Source: Lewinella sp. IMCC34191
GTDB taxonomy: Bacteria > Bacteroidota > Bacteroidia > Chitinophagales > Saprospiraceae
Direction of reading: 5' to 3'
Length of the DNA: 64,000 nucleotides
Assembly: GCF_003390935.1 (NCBI RefSeq)
Contig: NZ_QNQZ01000002.1
Span: forward strand, 617,033 to 681,032
In this document: piece by piece, positions 18,590-26,919 of the stretch
Numbering within the stretch: position 1 is the first letter of the stretch
Layout: every line of letters starts with the position of its first letter
The notes under the pieces: model-generated
Told to the model about the DNA's origin: nothing
Seen by the model: the letters and a program-made list of their open reading frames with translations, nothing else
The model's database searches: none
Position numbers and translations under genes: made by a program

Positions 18590-21500
18590 CTACACGGCCG
18601 ATAATTCGTTCTCGCGCAACTTCTCCACCACCGTAGTGAGCGTGGACGAAAAGAATGCAATCTTATTGGTCAGTTCATCCACATCCACCTGGCTGGATTT
18701 AGCGTAATCTTCTAGATCCTTGGCAACTCCATCGAGCTGCCCTACGCCCATACTGCTGATGCTCGGCTTAATACGGTGGGCCACTTTGGAGATGGTGAGG
18801 TAATCCCGCTGCCCCAGCGCCTCGCGGATTTCATGCAGCGCGGCCGGTGTCTGCTCTACGAAGATTTCAATCATTTTACGGACGAATGCATCATCCCCCC
18901 GACTGAGTTTATGCAAGTCCGTTAAATCGTAGCTGCCGCCGGTATAATCAACCGTGGTATTTTCCGTTTGGATGCGATCGCGTAGTTGGTGGGCCAGGGT
19001 GTCGAAGAGTGCATGCTCCTCGAAGGGTTTCGTGACGTAGTCGTTCATCCCGATGCTTAGATACAGATCAATGTCCTTGCGGAAAGCATTAGCGGTCACC
19101 GCGATGATGGGAACATCCAGGTGGAGTTCGCCGCGGATGATCTTGGTGGTGGCTACCCCGTCCAGCTCCGGCATCTGAATGTCCATGAGCACCAAGTCGT
19201 AGGTGTTCTCGCGCAGCATGTCAAGAGCAATGCGTCCGTTCTCCGCTTCATCAATCTTACAGCCGAAGTGAGACAGGCTCTTCTTGGCGATGAAGCGGTT
19301 CATGATATTGTCCTCCACTAACAGTATGTGGGTTCCGTGCAGTAGCTGCTGGTTGTGACTTTCGTGTCGGGCGAGCTTGTCGCTATTCCCCTTGGGCAAG
19401 GCGACGTGAATGACGAACTGCGTGCCTTTGTCCTTTTCGCTGAACACCTCGATCGTCCCCCCCATGAGCCGGATAAACTCCTTAGTGATGGACATGCCGA
19501 GCCCGGTGCCTCCGAAGCGTCGGGCAATGGATCGGTCCGCCTGGCTGAATTTAGAGAAGATTTCCGCCAGGAACTTTTCATCCATCCCGATACCGGTATC
19601 GGCTATTTCGATGCGCAGCAACTGCTCCTGGTCATCTTCCTTTACCACTTCCGCGCACAGGCTCACCGTACCTTCCATGGTAAATTTGATTGCGTTACCC
19701 AGCAGGTTGATCAGGACCTGGCGGATGCGTGCGCTATCACCCAGGTGTGCCGGCCAGATATTGTTGCTCAGCTGGCAATCAAAAGCAAGCCCCTTCTGCG
19801 CGGCCTTAATGTGCAGGATGCTACGAATGTTGGCAACGAGAGCCTCCAGGCTGAAGTCTTCCTCATCGAGCTCGAGTTCGCCCGCCTCAATCTTCGAAAT
19901 ATCTAAAATACTGTTTACGATAGACAGTAGGTGCCGGGCCGCGGAGTCCGTATGGCTCAGGTAGTTCTGTTGCTTCGGGGATAGCTCCTCTCGTCCCAGT
20001 TCCCGGATCATACCTATGATCGCGTTCAGGGGCGTCCGGATCTCGTGACTCATATTGGCCAGGAAGGCTTCCTTGGCGACCGAAGCCTGCTCGGCCTTGT
20101 TTTTCGCTATTTCAAGTTCGACCTCCATCCGCTTCTGGTCGGTGATGTCGAGGTGCAACGCGATACAGCCAATCTGCTTGCCGTCGTCGTTGTAGCTCGG
20201 GCCACCTGAAACAAACCACCAACGCTTCTCTCCGGCTTTGTTCTTGGCGGTTATCTCGAAGGTATCGGAAATACCCCGGGTACTCAATTTCATTTTCTCC
20301 TGTACAATGGCCAGATCCTCCTCCTTATACTGGAATAGTGTGGTGTGGTTGCCGACGAGTTCCTCCATGGTGTAACCACTCATGTTGCAGAAACTTTGGT
20401 TGGCGTACAGGATGGTGCCGTCCAGATCGATGGTCAGCAGTCCCAGGTTCATGTCCGCAATGATGTTCCGGTACTTCTCCTCCTGCGCTTTCAGCCGTTT
20501 TTCGGACCGCTTGCGAACGGAGATATCCTTGATGAAGGAGGCGTAAAAATTCTCGCCGTTTTGCTGGTAGGTGACCGCTACCAGCTCTATGGGAAATTCC
20601 TCTCCCTTGCGATTTACGGCTGACATCTCAATCACTCGACTTTTCGCACCGTCGGGGCCAGGCATGAGGTGTTCGGTGATGGCACCGATCTGCGCTTCCC
20701 GCAGGTGAGCCGGCAGGATGATTTCCGCACCGTCCAGTCCCCTTACTTCCTCATAAGACCAGCCAAACAGTTCTTCGGCCCGCGGATTCCATCCTTCGAT
20801 CTTCCCCTCTTCATTTGAAATGATAATGGCGTCCTGGGAGCTATCCATTACCAGGCGATTGCGCTCTTCGCTCTCCCGCAGGCGCTCTTCGTAACGCGTC
20901 TTTTCGGTTACGTCGTTGAATTTCCACAGGTGGCCGCGGTATTCCCCATTGACGAAAATAGGTACATAGTCGCGTTCCAGGACCCGGCCGTCGTCCATGT
21001 CTAAACGCTCGTTATAGACCGGCTGACGGAAATGCAGCACTTTTTCGATGCCCGACATGAAGGTTTCGGGTGCCTTAAAAAGACTTTTTGCCTGCTTGCG
21101 GGCGTGCCCGGCATCCGCACCGATCAGGTCATCGGGGCGAAACGCCTGGGAAAAATACTCACAGAATAACTCGTTGGCAAAGAGCACTTCACTGTGCTCA
21201 TTTTCAATCAGAACCGCCGACTTCAGGTTATTGAGCAGTGCCTTGAACAGGTTGATGTTTCGGTTCAGTTCATCCTTCACGATGGTGCTTACGTGCACCC
21301 GGCCGCGGATATTCTCCGCCAGGGAGACCAAATCGCCCTGCTTGACTTCATTCGATTCGCCTTCGATCAGTTCGGCGGCGGCCCGGTTCAATTCCTTTAG
21401 ACTGCGCTGCCGTTGGTCCACCAGCGAATTCAGTTCCCGGTTGACCTCTTCCATTTCTACCTGCGTAACCTGGTAGGCATGATTCATCGTTTCGCGATCC

Positions 21501-21622
21501 CGATCGTGTGCCGAATAGGATTCATGGACGCTCTTTAATAATGACTGAACTTCCGGTAGGTCGAGCACCTCCTGAGAGAGGTGTTTTTTAATCTGCCGAT
21601 TCAGCGTTTTATGATAAGCCAT
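18590..21622 (-). CDS. Hybrid sensor histidine kinase (PAS-PAS-PAS-HisKA-HATPase-REC-Hpt)
   Basis: A 1010-residue cytoplasmic kinase with no membrane segment, so it probably senses an internal signal. An N-terminal coiled-coil (about 1-110) is followed by three PAS modules (about 120-245, 250-370, 380-505; the third has ILYANQSFCNMSGYTMEELVG and a PAC end). The dimerisation domain has the phospho-His in SHEIRTPLNAIIGM (His near 523). The ATPase domain carries LLGNAIKFT, DTGIGM and FGGTGLGMSI. The receiver has VLMDIQMPELDG (Asp near 811), and a C-terminal Hpt domain has VAHRIKPSISSMG (His near 948). All phosphorelay residues are intact. It lies 100 bp downstream of the NtrC-type regulator, its likely partner. 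Confidence 0.94.
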   Translation of the reverse strand: MAYHKTLNRQIKKHLSQEVLDLPEVQSLLKSVHESYSAHDRDRETMNHAYQVTQVEMEEVNRELNSLVDQRQRSLKELNRAAAELIEGESNEVKQGDLVSLAENIRGRVHVSTIVKDELNRNINLFKALLNNLKSAVLIENEHSEVLFANELFCEYFSQAFRPDDLIGADAGHARKQAKSLFKAPETFMSGIEKVLHFRQPVYNERLDMDDGRVLERDYVPIFVNGEYRGHLWKFNDVTEKTRYEERLRESEERNRLVMDSSQDAIIISNEEGKIEGWNPRAEELFGWSYEEVRGLDGAEIILPAHLREAQIGAITEHLMPGPDGAKSRVIEMSAVNRKGEEFPIELVAVTYQQNGENFYASFIKDISVRKRSEKRLKAQEEKYRNIIADMNLGLLTIDLDGTILYANQSFCNMSGYTMEELVGNHTTLFQYKEEDLAIVQEKMKLSTRGISDTFEITAKNKAGEKRWWFVSGGPSYNDDGKQIGCIALHLDITDQKRMEVELEIAKNKAEQASVAKEAFLANMSHEIRTPLNAIIGMIRELGREELSPKQQNYLSHTDSAARHLLSIVNSILDISKIEAGELELDEEDFSLEALVANIRSILHIKAAQKGLAFDCQLSNNIWPAHLGDSARIRQVLINLLGNAIKFTMEGTVSLCAEVVKEDDQEQLLRIEIADTGIGMDEKFLAEIFSKFSQADRSIARRFGGTGLGMSITKEFIRLMGGTIEVFSEKDKGTQFVIHVALPKGNSDKLARHESHNQQLLHGTHILLVEDNIMNRFIAKKSLSHFGCKIDEAENGRIALDMLRENTYDLVLMDIQMPELDGVATTKIIRGELHLDVPIIAVTANAFRKDIDLYLSIGMNDYVTKPFEEHALFDTLAHQLRDRIQTENTTVDYTGGSYDLTDLHKLSRGDDAFVRKMIEIFVEQTPAALHEIREALGQRDYLTISKVAHRIKPSISSMGVGQLDGVAKDLEDYAKSSQVDVDELTNKIAFFSSTLTTVVEKLRENELSAV

Positions 21623-21722
21623 TCTCTAAGAAAATAAGTGACCCCGAAAAAGGTAGAGGTCGTTTGCATGATGATGTATCGGATAATATCCGGTCTGTCT
21701 ACGTTTCGGGTGCACTTTCACC

Positions 21723-23081
21723 TTATCGGGCATACTGGCCCTGCAGCTCTCCGCTTTTCAGCATGTTGTAAATGGTCGACTTGCCCATATCCAGTATTTT
21801 GGCTACCCGAACGACGTTGTTGTCGTGCTTGTCTAGATGGTACTGAAGGATCTCACAGGTGTATTCCCGCATGGTCTTATTTCCGTATTCGTAAGTAGAC
21901 TGGCTGTTTAGCCCGGAGAAGATGATGTCCTCGGCATTGATGCGATTGGTTTCGGTCATGACGCAGGCCAGATCGATGATGGCCTTGAGCTCGCGCACGT
22001 TGCCGGGGAAATCGTACTTCAGCAGCTTGTCCTTTGCGCTCTTATTGAGTTTGAGGGCCGGAACGCGGTTCTCTTTGGCATAGTGCTTGACGAAAAAGTC
22101 TGCCAGTCGGAGTACATCTTCGTCGCGTTCGCGCAGGGCGGGAAGTGCTATGGGCAAACCCATGATCCGGTAATAGAGATCCTCGCGGAACTTGCCCTCC
22201 CGTACCTGTACTTCCAGGTCACGGTGGGTGGCCGTCAACAGCCGGGCGCGGAAGGGAATCGTTTCCGTACCACCGACCCGGGTGAACTCCCGCTCCTGAA
22301 TGGCCCGCAGTATCTTACTCTGTAGGGTAAGGTCCATTTCGGCAATCTCGTCGAGAAAGAGCGTACCGTCCTTTGCCGCTTCGAACTTGCCGGCTTTGCG
22401 CCCGACGGCACCGGTGAACGCTCCTTTCTCATGACCGAAGAGCTCGCTTTCCAGCAAGTTCTCGGGAATGGCGGCCGTGTTGACCGCCATGAATGGCTTT
22501 TTGCTTCGGTCGCTGTTAAAGTGGATGGCCCGGGCGATGACTTCCTTACCCGTACCCGTCTCCCCGGTGATGCTGACGTTGATGTTCGACTTTACGGCCT
22601 TTCGGAGCATAGCGTACACCGACTGCATGGCCTTGCTGTTGCCGATTATGCCCTCGAAACTGTACTTCTCTTCCAGTTGGCCCTTCAGCGTTTCTACCTC
22701 TTCCTTGAGATCGTTGTTTTCCCGGATGTTGACGATCGACTTCCAGAGAAAGCTCTTCGTGTTGTCATCTTTGACAATGTAATCCTGAGCACCCCGCTTT
22801 AGTAAGTCGACGGCGGTATTGATGTCGTCCTGACCACTTATAATTACGATAGGCACTCCGCTGTTCTGCTCACGAATGCGGCTGAATAATTCGCTGCCGT
22901 TCATATCGGGCAGTCCGTAATCAATACTGATGACGTCAGGCTTTCGGTAGAGCGCTTCCAGGCAAGCCTTACCGGAAGTAAACAACTCAACGTCAAAGTC
23001 CGGATTCAGACTTAGATGATGCTTCAGCAGTTTACCATAAAAAGGGTCGTCTTCGACAACGAAGATTTTGAAACTGTCCAC
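21723..23081 (-). CDS. Sigma-54-dependent response regulator (NtrC family)
   Basis: A 452-residue transcription activator for sigma-54 promoters. The receiver domain (1-120) has acidic residues VVEDD and phospho-acceptor Asp54 in ISIDYGLPDMNG. The AAA+ domain (about 140-375) carries Walker A GETGTGKE, the sigma-54 contact loop GAFTGA near residue 220, Walker B GTLFLDEIAEM and the arginine-finger region REDLYYRI. A Fis-type helix-turn-helix closes the protein (about 410-452, NNVVRVAKILDMGKSTIYNM). It precedes the hybrid kinase on the same strand and probably receives phosphate from its Hpt domain. The 522-bp upstream gap holds a sigma-54-like promoter and an inverted repeat. Confidence 0.95.
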   Translation of the reverse strand: MDSFKIFVVEDDPFYGKLLKHHLSLNPDFDVELFTSGKACLEALYRKPDVISIDYGLPDMNGSELFSRIREQNSGVPIVIISGQDDINTAVDLLKRGAQDYIVKDDNTKSFLWKSIVNIRENNDLKEEVETLKGQLEEKYSFEGIIGNSKAMQSVYAMLRKAVKSNINVSITGETGTGKEVIARAIHFNSDRSKKPFMAVNTAAIPENLLESELFGHEKGAFTGAVGRKAGKFEAAKDGTLFLDEIAEMDLTLQSKILRAIQEREFTRVGGTETIPFRARLLTATHRDLEVQVREGKFREDLYYRIMGLPIALPALRERDEDVLRLADFFVKHYAKENRVPALKLNKSAKDKLLKYDFPGNVRELKAIIDLACVMTETNRINAEDIIFSGLNSQSTYEYGNKTMREYTCEILQYHLDKHDNNVVRVAKILDMGKSTIYNMLKSGELQGQYAR

Positions 23082-23128
23082 TTTGAAAACTTATCAACCA
23101 AGCGGCCTAATAAGACCGTTGGAACGGG

Positions 23129-23158
23129 TTGGTGTACGGGATGAATAGTCTACACCAA
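23129..23158. promoter_or_regulatory. Inverted repeat upstream of the NtrC-type gene
   Basis: TTGGTGTA, 14 bp, TACACCAA: a perfect 8-bp dyad 48 bp upstream of the regulator start. It could be an operator, for example for autoregulation, or a leader hairpin. Confidence 0.4.
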
Positions 23159-23437
23159 ATAATACGTAAAAAGTAGGCTCGATAGTATGTTGTCCAAATA
23201 GGCTTAGCCCGTTCCCACTGCTAGAGCAGGAACAGGCCACCTAAATAATCCGCAAGGACTGAGACGTAAGTATACCCGCTATTCTAGCGTAAAGTCGGGT
23301 CTACTTCCGGGTGGAACCCCTGACGATCCATCAGCGTCGGGCTATCCACAAAAATTAAAAATATGTTTGCGTGTCAATACGAGGAATGTAGCTAACCTGA
23401 TTGTAGTGTTCTTTAGTTATAAATCTGCCTGTGACCT

Positions 23438-23453
23438 TGCTAAACCCGTGCCA
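23438..23453 (-). promoter_or_regulatory. Candidate sigma-54 promoter
   Basis: The minus strand reads TGGCACGGGTTTAGCA, against the consensus TGGCAC-N5-TTGCW. Spacing is exact, with one mismatch (TAGCA for TTGCA). It points at the NtrC-type gene 357 bp away, in a 522-bp gap that is otherwise without a recognisable gene. One-mismatch hits are expected about twice by chance in the window, so position is the main support. Confidence 0.35.
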
Positions 23454-23603
23454 CCACAATGCAGTACTGGCTATTAAGGACATAAACATAAAATTTATTC
23501 GCATATCTTCCAGTATTTGGAAAGCCTTTCCGAAAATGGTGCCCAGCGAAGTCTTTGTGGGTATTCGGCAGCTATCTTCCCCTCTCATCTTCACCTTTCC
23601 AGT

Positions 23604-24149
23604 ATGGCTCGCTCCGCCTTCCGTATTTTTCTCTTCACCCTACTGGGATTGTCAGCTGCCGGACAGCTATTCGGCCAGGAACGCGTGACCCCGGTAGTGC
23701 CTTTCGGCGGCATATACGACATTCCCGAGGCGACCGTCAAGCCCGATCCACAACAAGCTTACCGGATCGTGGTAGACGTATTCACCGGTTCGGACGATCC
23801 GGACAGCACCGGATTCGGGCTTTATAATGTAGCCCGCATGGTTAATCTCTTTGCCGTAGGGGGTGTACCGAATGATAGCCTGGATGTGGTTCTGGCTATA
23901 CACGGCGGTGCAACCTTTGACGTACTTACCGATGCGGAATACAACAGCATTTTCGGGGTAGACAATCCGAACCTGCCGCTGATCCGGGCACTGCGGGATG
24001 CCGGGGTAAAGGTTACGGTCTGCGGCCAATCGCTGCTGAGTCGGGAGGTTCCCACCGCAGCCGTCGCGCCGGAAGTGGAGATCGCGACTTCCATGCTGAC
24101 CACGGTGGCGCATTACCAAATGCTGGGATACGCCGTGTTTCGTTTCTGA
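23604..24149 (+). CDS. DsrE-family protein, exported
   Basis: The ATG at 23604 gives 181 residues starting with a signal peptide (ARSAFRIFLFTLLGLSAAGQLFGQ). An upstream in-frame start would add 29 residues without signal character. The mature part matches the DsrE/DsrF-like fold: YRIVVDVFTGSDDPDSTG, YNVARMVNLFAVGGV, LDVVLAIHGGATFDVL, then VKVTVCGQSLLSR with the conserved Cys, and VEIATSMLTTVAHYQMLGYA. Exported Bacteroidota members are often annotated as DsrE family with unknown role. It lies 75 bp upstream of the malonate genes on the same strand and could be co-transcribed, but no functional link is evident. Confidence 0.82.
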   Translation: MARSAFRIFLFTLLGLSAAGQLFGQERVTPVVPFGGIYDIPEATVKPDPQQAYRIVVDVFTGSDDPDSTGFGLYNVARMVNLFAVGGVPNDSLDVVLAIHGGATFDVLTDAEYNSIFGVDNPNLPLIRALRDAGVKVTVCGQSLLSREVPTAAVAPEVEIATSMLTTVAHYQMLGYAVFRF

Positions 24150-24224
24150 ACCGGCTGCTTCCGCGCGGTACCGCCCCGGCCCCGTTTCGCTGGGAATAGC
24201 GGAAGATATCGAGACGAGGAGTGA

Positions 24225-25766
24225 GTGGCGATCGACGGCAATGCACTACCTTGGCTGGCTCAGTCATCATGCAATAAACCAATCGCCGTGCTACAACTGA
24301 TCGACCGGGCCCGCCGGTTTGCCGGGCGTCCGGCCATCGTCAGCGACAATCAGTCATTTACCTACGCGAACCTCGAGCATAGATCCGCCGAGATCGCGGC
24401 CGATCTACTGGAAGACATGGACGATCTTGAGGAAGAGCGGGTAGCCTTCCTCGTACCCCCCGGCTTTCTCTACGTAGCCATTCAGTGGGGCATCTGGCGG
24501 GCGGGCGGTATCGCCGTGCCGCTGTGTACGAAACACCCCCTGCCCTCCCTGCAGTACGTGATCGAGGATACGGAAGCCCGAACCGTGCTCTACAGCCCGG
24601 AATACCGCGAGCTACTCGAGCCGATCTTCGATCTTCCCGATACGGACTTCCGCCCCGCTGGCCAGATCGGACATCCCCTCGTGAATTTGCCGGATATCAG
24701 TTCCGGCCGCCGGGCCATGATTCTTTACACCAGCGGCACGACCGGCAAACCGAAGGGGGTGGTCACTACCCACGCTAACATCCAGGCGCAGATCGAAAGC
24801 CTCGTGGAGGCTTGGAATTGGTCGGCGGACGATCACACGCTCAATATCCTTCCGCTGCACCACGTACACGGAATCGTCAACGTCCTGTCTTGTGCGCTCT
24901 GGAGCGGGGCCTGCTGTGAGTTTTTACCCAAATTCAGCGAGGGTGCCGTATACGACCGTTTCCTCAGCGGGCGGATTAATGTCTTCATGGCGGTTCCGAC
25001 GATTTACTACAAACTCATCAATTACTACGACGACCTTTCAGAAGCGGAGCAGCAGGCCATATCCACTAAGTTACACGCCTTTCGCCTGATGGTTTCCGGA
25101 TCGGCCGCCCTCCCGGTGTCCGTACTGGAACGGTGGAAAGTCATCAGCGGTCACACCCTGCTGGAGCGCTACGGCATGACGGAAATGGGTATGGCCATCA
25201 GTAATCCCTACGATGGGGAGCGACGACCGGGTCACATCGGCCAGGCGCTGCGTGGCGTTTCGGCCCGGCTGGTAAGCGACAGCGGTGAGGCGGTAGCGGA
25301 CGGTGAACCGGGTGAGATACAGATACAGGGGGCAAACGTCTTCCTGGAATACTGGGACCGGCCGGATGCCACCGCTGAGGCATTTACGCCGGACGGTTGG
25401 TTCCGTACCGGGGACATCGCGATGTGGGAAGACGGTGCCTACCGGATCCTGGGCCGCAACTCGGTAGACATTATCAAATCCGGGGGATACAAAATTTCCG
25501 CCCTGGAGATCGAGGAGGTACTCCGTAAGCATCCCGTCATCAAGGAGTGCGGAGTGGTCGGCCTGCCCGACGAAGAATGGGGCGAAGTAATCGGCGCCAG
25601 CCTGATCGTCGATGACGGCCAGGTCGACTTACCAGCCCTGGAAAACTGGTTGCGTGAGCGCCTGCCCGGCTATAAACTTCCCCGCAAATACATCATCCAG
25701 GAGGACCTGCCCCGGAACGTGATGGGAAAGGTTACGAAGCAGGAGTTGAAAAAGCTGTTCGCATGA
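24225..25766 (+). CDS. matB: Malonyl-CoA synthetase-like acyl-CoA ligase
   Basis: A 513-residue AMP-forming ligase, probably malonate + CoA + ATP to malonyl-CoA. The start is GTG at 24225, preceded by GAGGAG; a later GTG at 24288 is possible. The adenylation P-loop is LYTSGTTGKPKG (168-178). PLHHVHGIVNVL, LLERYGMTEMGMA and the C-terminal RTGDIAMWEDGAYRILGR, SVDIIKSGGYKISALEIEE and PRNVMGKVTKQEL (catalytic Lys502) follow. The SVDIIK-GGYK-SALE-E stretch closely matches malonyl-CoA synthetases (MatB/ACSF3). The decisive context is that it overlaps madL by 4 bp, followed by madM. No malonyl-CoA decarboxylase lies nearby. Confidence 0.85.
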   Translation: MAIDGNALPWLAQSSCNKPIAVLQLIDRARRFAGRPAIVSDNQSFTYANLEHRSAEIAADLLEDMDDLEEERVAFLVPPGFLYVAIQWGIWRAGGIAVPLCTKHPLPSLQYVIEDTEARTVLYSPEYRELLEPIFDLPDTDFRPAGQIGHPLVNLPDISSGRRAMILYTSGTTGKPKGVVTTHANIQAQIESLVEAWNWSADDHTLNILPLHHVHGIVNVLSCALWSGACCEFLPKFSEGAVYDRFLSGRINVFMAVPTIYYKLINYYDDLSEAEQQAISTKLHAFRLMVSGSAALPVSVLERWKVISGHTLLERYGMTEMGMAISNPYDGERRPGHIGQALRGVSARLVSDSGEAVADGEPGEIQIQGANVFLEYWDRPDATAEAFTPDGWFRTGDIAMWEDGAYRILGRNSVDIIKSGGYKISALEIEEVLRKHPVIKECGVVGLPDEEWGEVIGASLIVDDGQVDLPALENWLRERLPGYKLPRKYIIQEDLPRNVMGKVTKQELKKLFA

Positions 25767-26143
25767 CCATCTACGGGGTAGCCATCCTCGCCGCTTGCTT
25801 TCTGGCGGGTAAGGTGACGGGCACGCTTCTCGGATCGTTGCTCGGGATCGACGGTGACGTCGGCGGGGTGGGATTTGCGATGTTATTGCTCATCCTGGTT
25901 AATGGCTACCTCAGCCGCCGGGGCATGATGGACGAACCGACCGCCGGCGGGATCCGCTTCTGGAGTGCCATGTACATTCCCATCATCGTAGCTATGGCCT
26001 CGGTACAGAACGCCACCGCCGCCCTTTCCGGTGGCTGGCTGGCGCTCGCCGCCGGGCTCCTGGCCACGCTCGCCGCTTTGCTACTCGTGCCCCTGCTTTC
26101 CCGCATCGGGCGGCCCACCGGTGGGCAACCAAGTGAAACGTGA
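25763..26143 (+). CDS. madL: Malonate transporter subunit MadL
   Basis: A 126-residue inner-membrane protein with four hydrophobic helices (YGVAILAACFLAGKVTGTLL, VGGVGFAMLLLILVNGYLS, YIPIIVAMASVQNATAALSG, LAAGLLATLAALLLVPLLS). The opening MTIYGVAILA and the GIDGDVGGVGFAMLLL segment are characteristic of MadL, the small subunit of the sodium-dependent malonate importer. It starts inside the stop of the synthetase gene (ATGA overlap) and ends overlapping the start of madM (TGATG), so translation is coupled across all three. Confidence 0.88.
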   Translation: MTIYGVAILAACFLAGKVTGTLLGSLLGIDGDVGGVGFAMLLLILVNGYLSRRGMMDEPTAGGIRFWSAMYIPIIVAMASVQNATAALSGGWLALAAGLLATLAALLLVPLLSRIGRPTGGQPSET

Positions 26144-26886
26144 TGAATCTTGCGCTGGAGCTGCTTGTAAAGAATGGACTCGTCTTTGCTTTCCTGCTCG
26201 TGGGGATTATCCTGGCGGGTTCCTTCTGGTTTGCCCGGCGCGTCCTCGGAGGCATCATTCCCGGCGTCGCGCTGGCAATTATAGTTGGGCTGGTGCTGGC
26301 GTTTATCGGGGGGGAGCGGGGGATCGCGACCTATCCGCTGTTCTCGGGCATGGCCATCCTCGGAGGCTCCATGCTGCGCGACTTTGCCGTGGTGGCTACG
26401 GCCGTGGGTGCCGATCCCGAGCAAATGAAGCACGCCGGACCGGCCGGAGCCGTCGCGCTGCTCCTCGGCGTTGTCCTAGCTTTTATTATCGGGGTAACGA
26501 TTTCGTTAGCACTGGGCTATGATGACCCGGTCAGCCTGACCACCATCGGGGCGGGCGCCTGCACCTACATCGTCGGTCCGGTAACCGGTACCGCCCTCGG
26601 AGCAAGCTCGGAGGTGATCGCCATCAGCATTGCCACCGGGGTGGTGAAAACGATCGCAACTACAGTTCTGACGCCGCTCCTGGCCCGACGTATGGAATTG
26701 GATAACCCGCACTCGGCGGTCGTTTTCGGGGGGCTGCTGGGGACGACCAGCGGCGTCGCGGCCGGTCTGGCCGCCACCGATCCAAAATTAGTTCCCTACG
26801 GCGCGCTCACGGCTACTTTCTATACCGGGATAGGCTGCTTACTGTGCCCATCGGTACTCTACTTTCTCGTTCTGACCTTCTCGTAA
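26143..26886 (+). CDS. madM: Malonate transporter subunit MadM
   Basis: A 247-residue membrane protein with about seven or eight helices (FAFLLVGIILAGSFWFARRV, VALAIIVGLVLAFIGG, VALLLGVVLAFIIGVTISLA). It has the glycine-rich core DPVSLTTIGAGACTYIVGPV and TGTALGASSEVIAISIATGV. These are typical of MadM, the large subunit of the malonate carrier. I take ATG 26143 as start; an overlapping GTG at 26140 would add one residue. The last gene of the matB-madL-madM operon, it is followed by a hairpin and the convergent bshA. Confidence 0.9.
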   Translation: MNLALELLVKNGLVFAFLLVGIILAGSFWFARRVLGGIIPGVALAIIVGLVLAFIGGERGIATYPLFSGMAILGGSMLRDFAVVATAVGADPEQMKHAGPAGAVALLLGVVLAFIIGVTISLALGYDDPVSLTTIGAGACTYIVGPVTGTALGASSEVIAISIATGVVKTIATTVLTPLLARRMELDNPHSAVVFGGLLGTTSGVAAGLAATDPKLVPYGALTATFYTGIGCLLCPSVLYFLVLTFS

Positions 26887-26892
26887 GGAGAC

Positions 26893-26919
26893 AGCCGGTC
26901 TAACAATCCATCACCGGCT
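26893..26919. terminator. Possible bidirectional terminator between madM and bshA
   Basis: AGCCGGT, 13 nt, ACCGGCT in the 13-bp gap and the last codons of bshA. A perfect 7-bp stem, but no T-run on either side. Confidence 0.35.

Noticed and set aside
23355..23594. 79-codon minus-strand frame in the gap before the NtrC-type gene
   Set aside because: No recognisable domain. It would contain the sigma-54-like site and lacks the codon pattern of neighbours. A short gene cannot be fully excluded.
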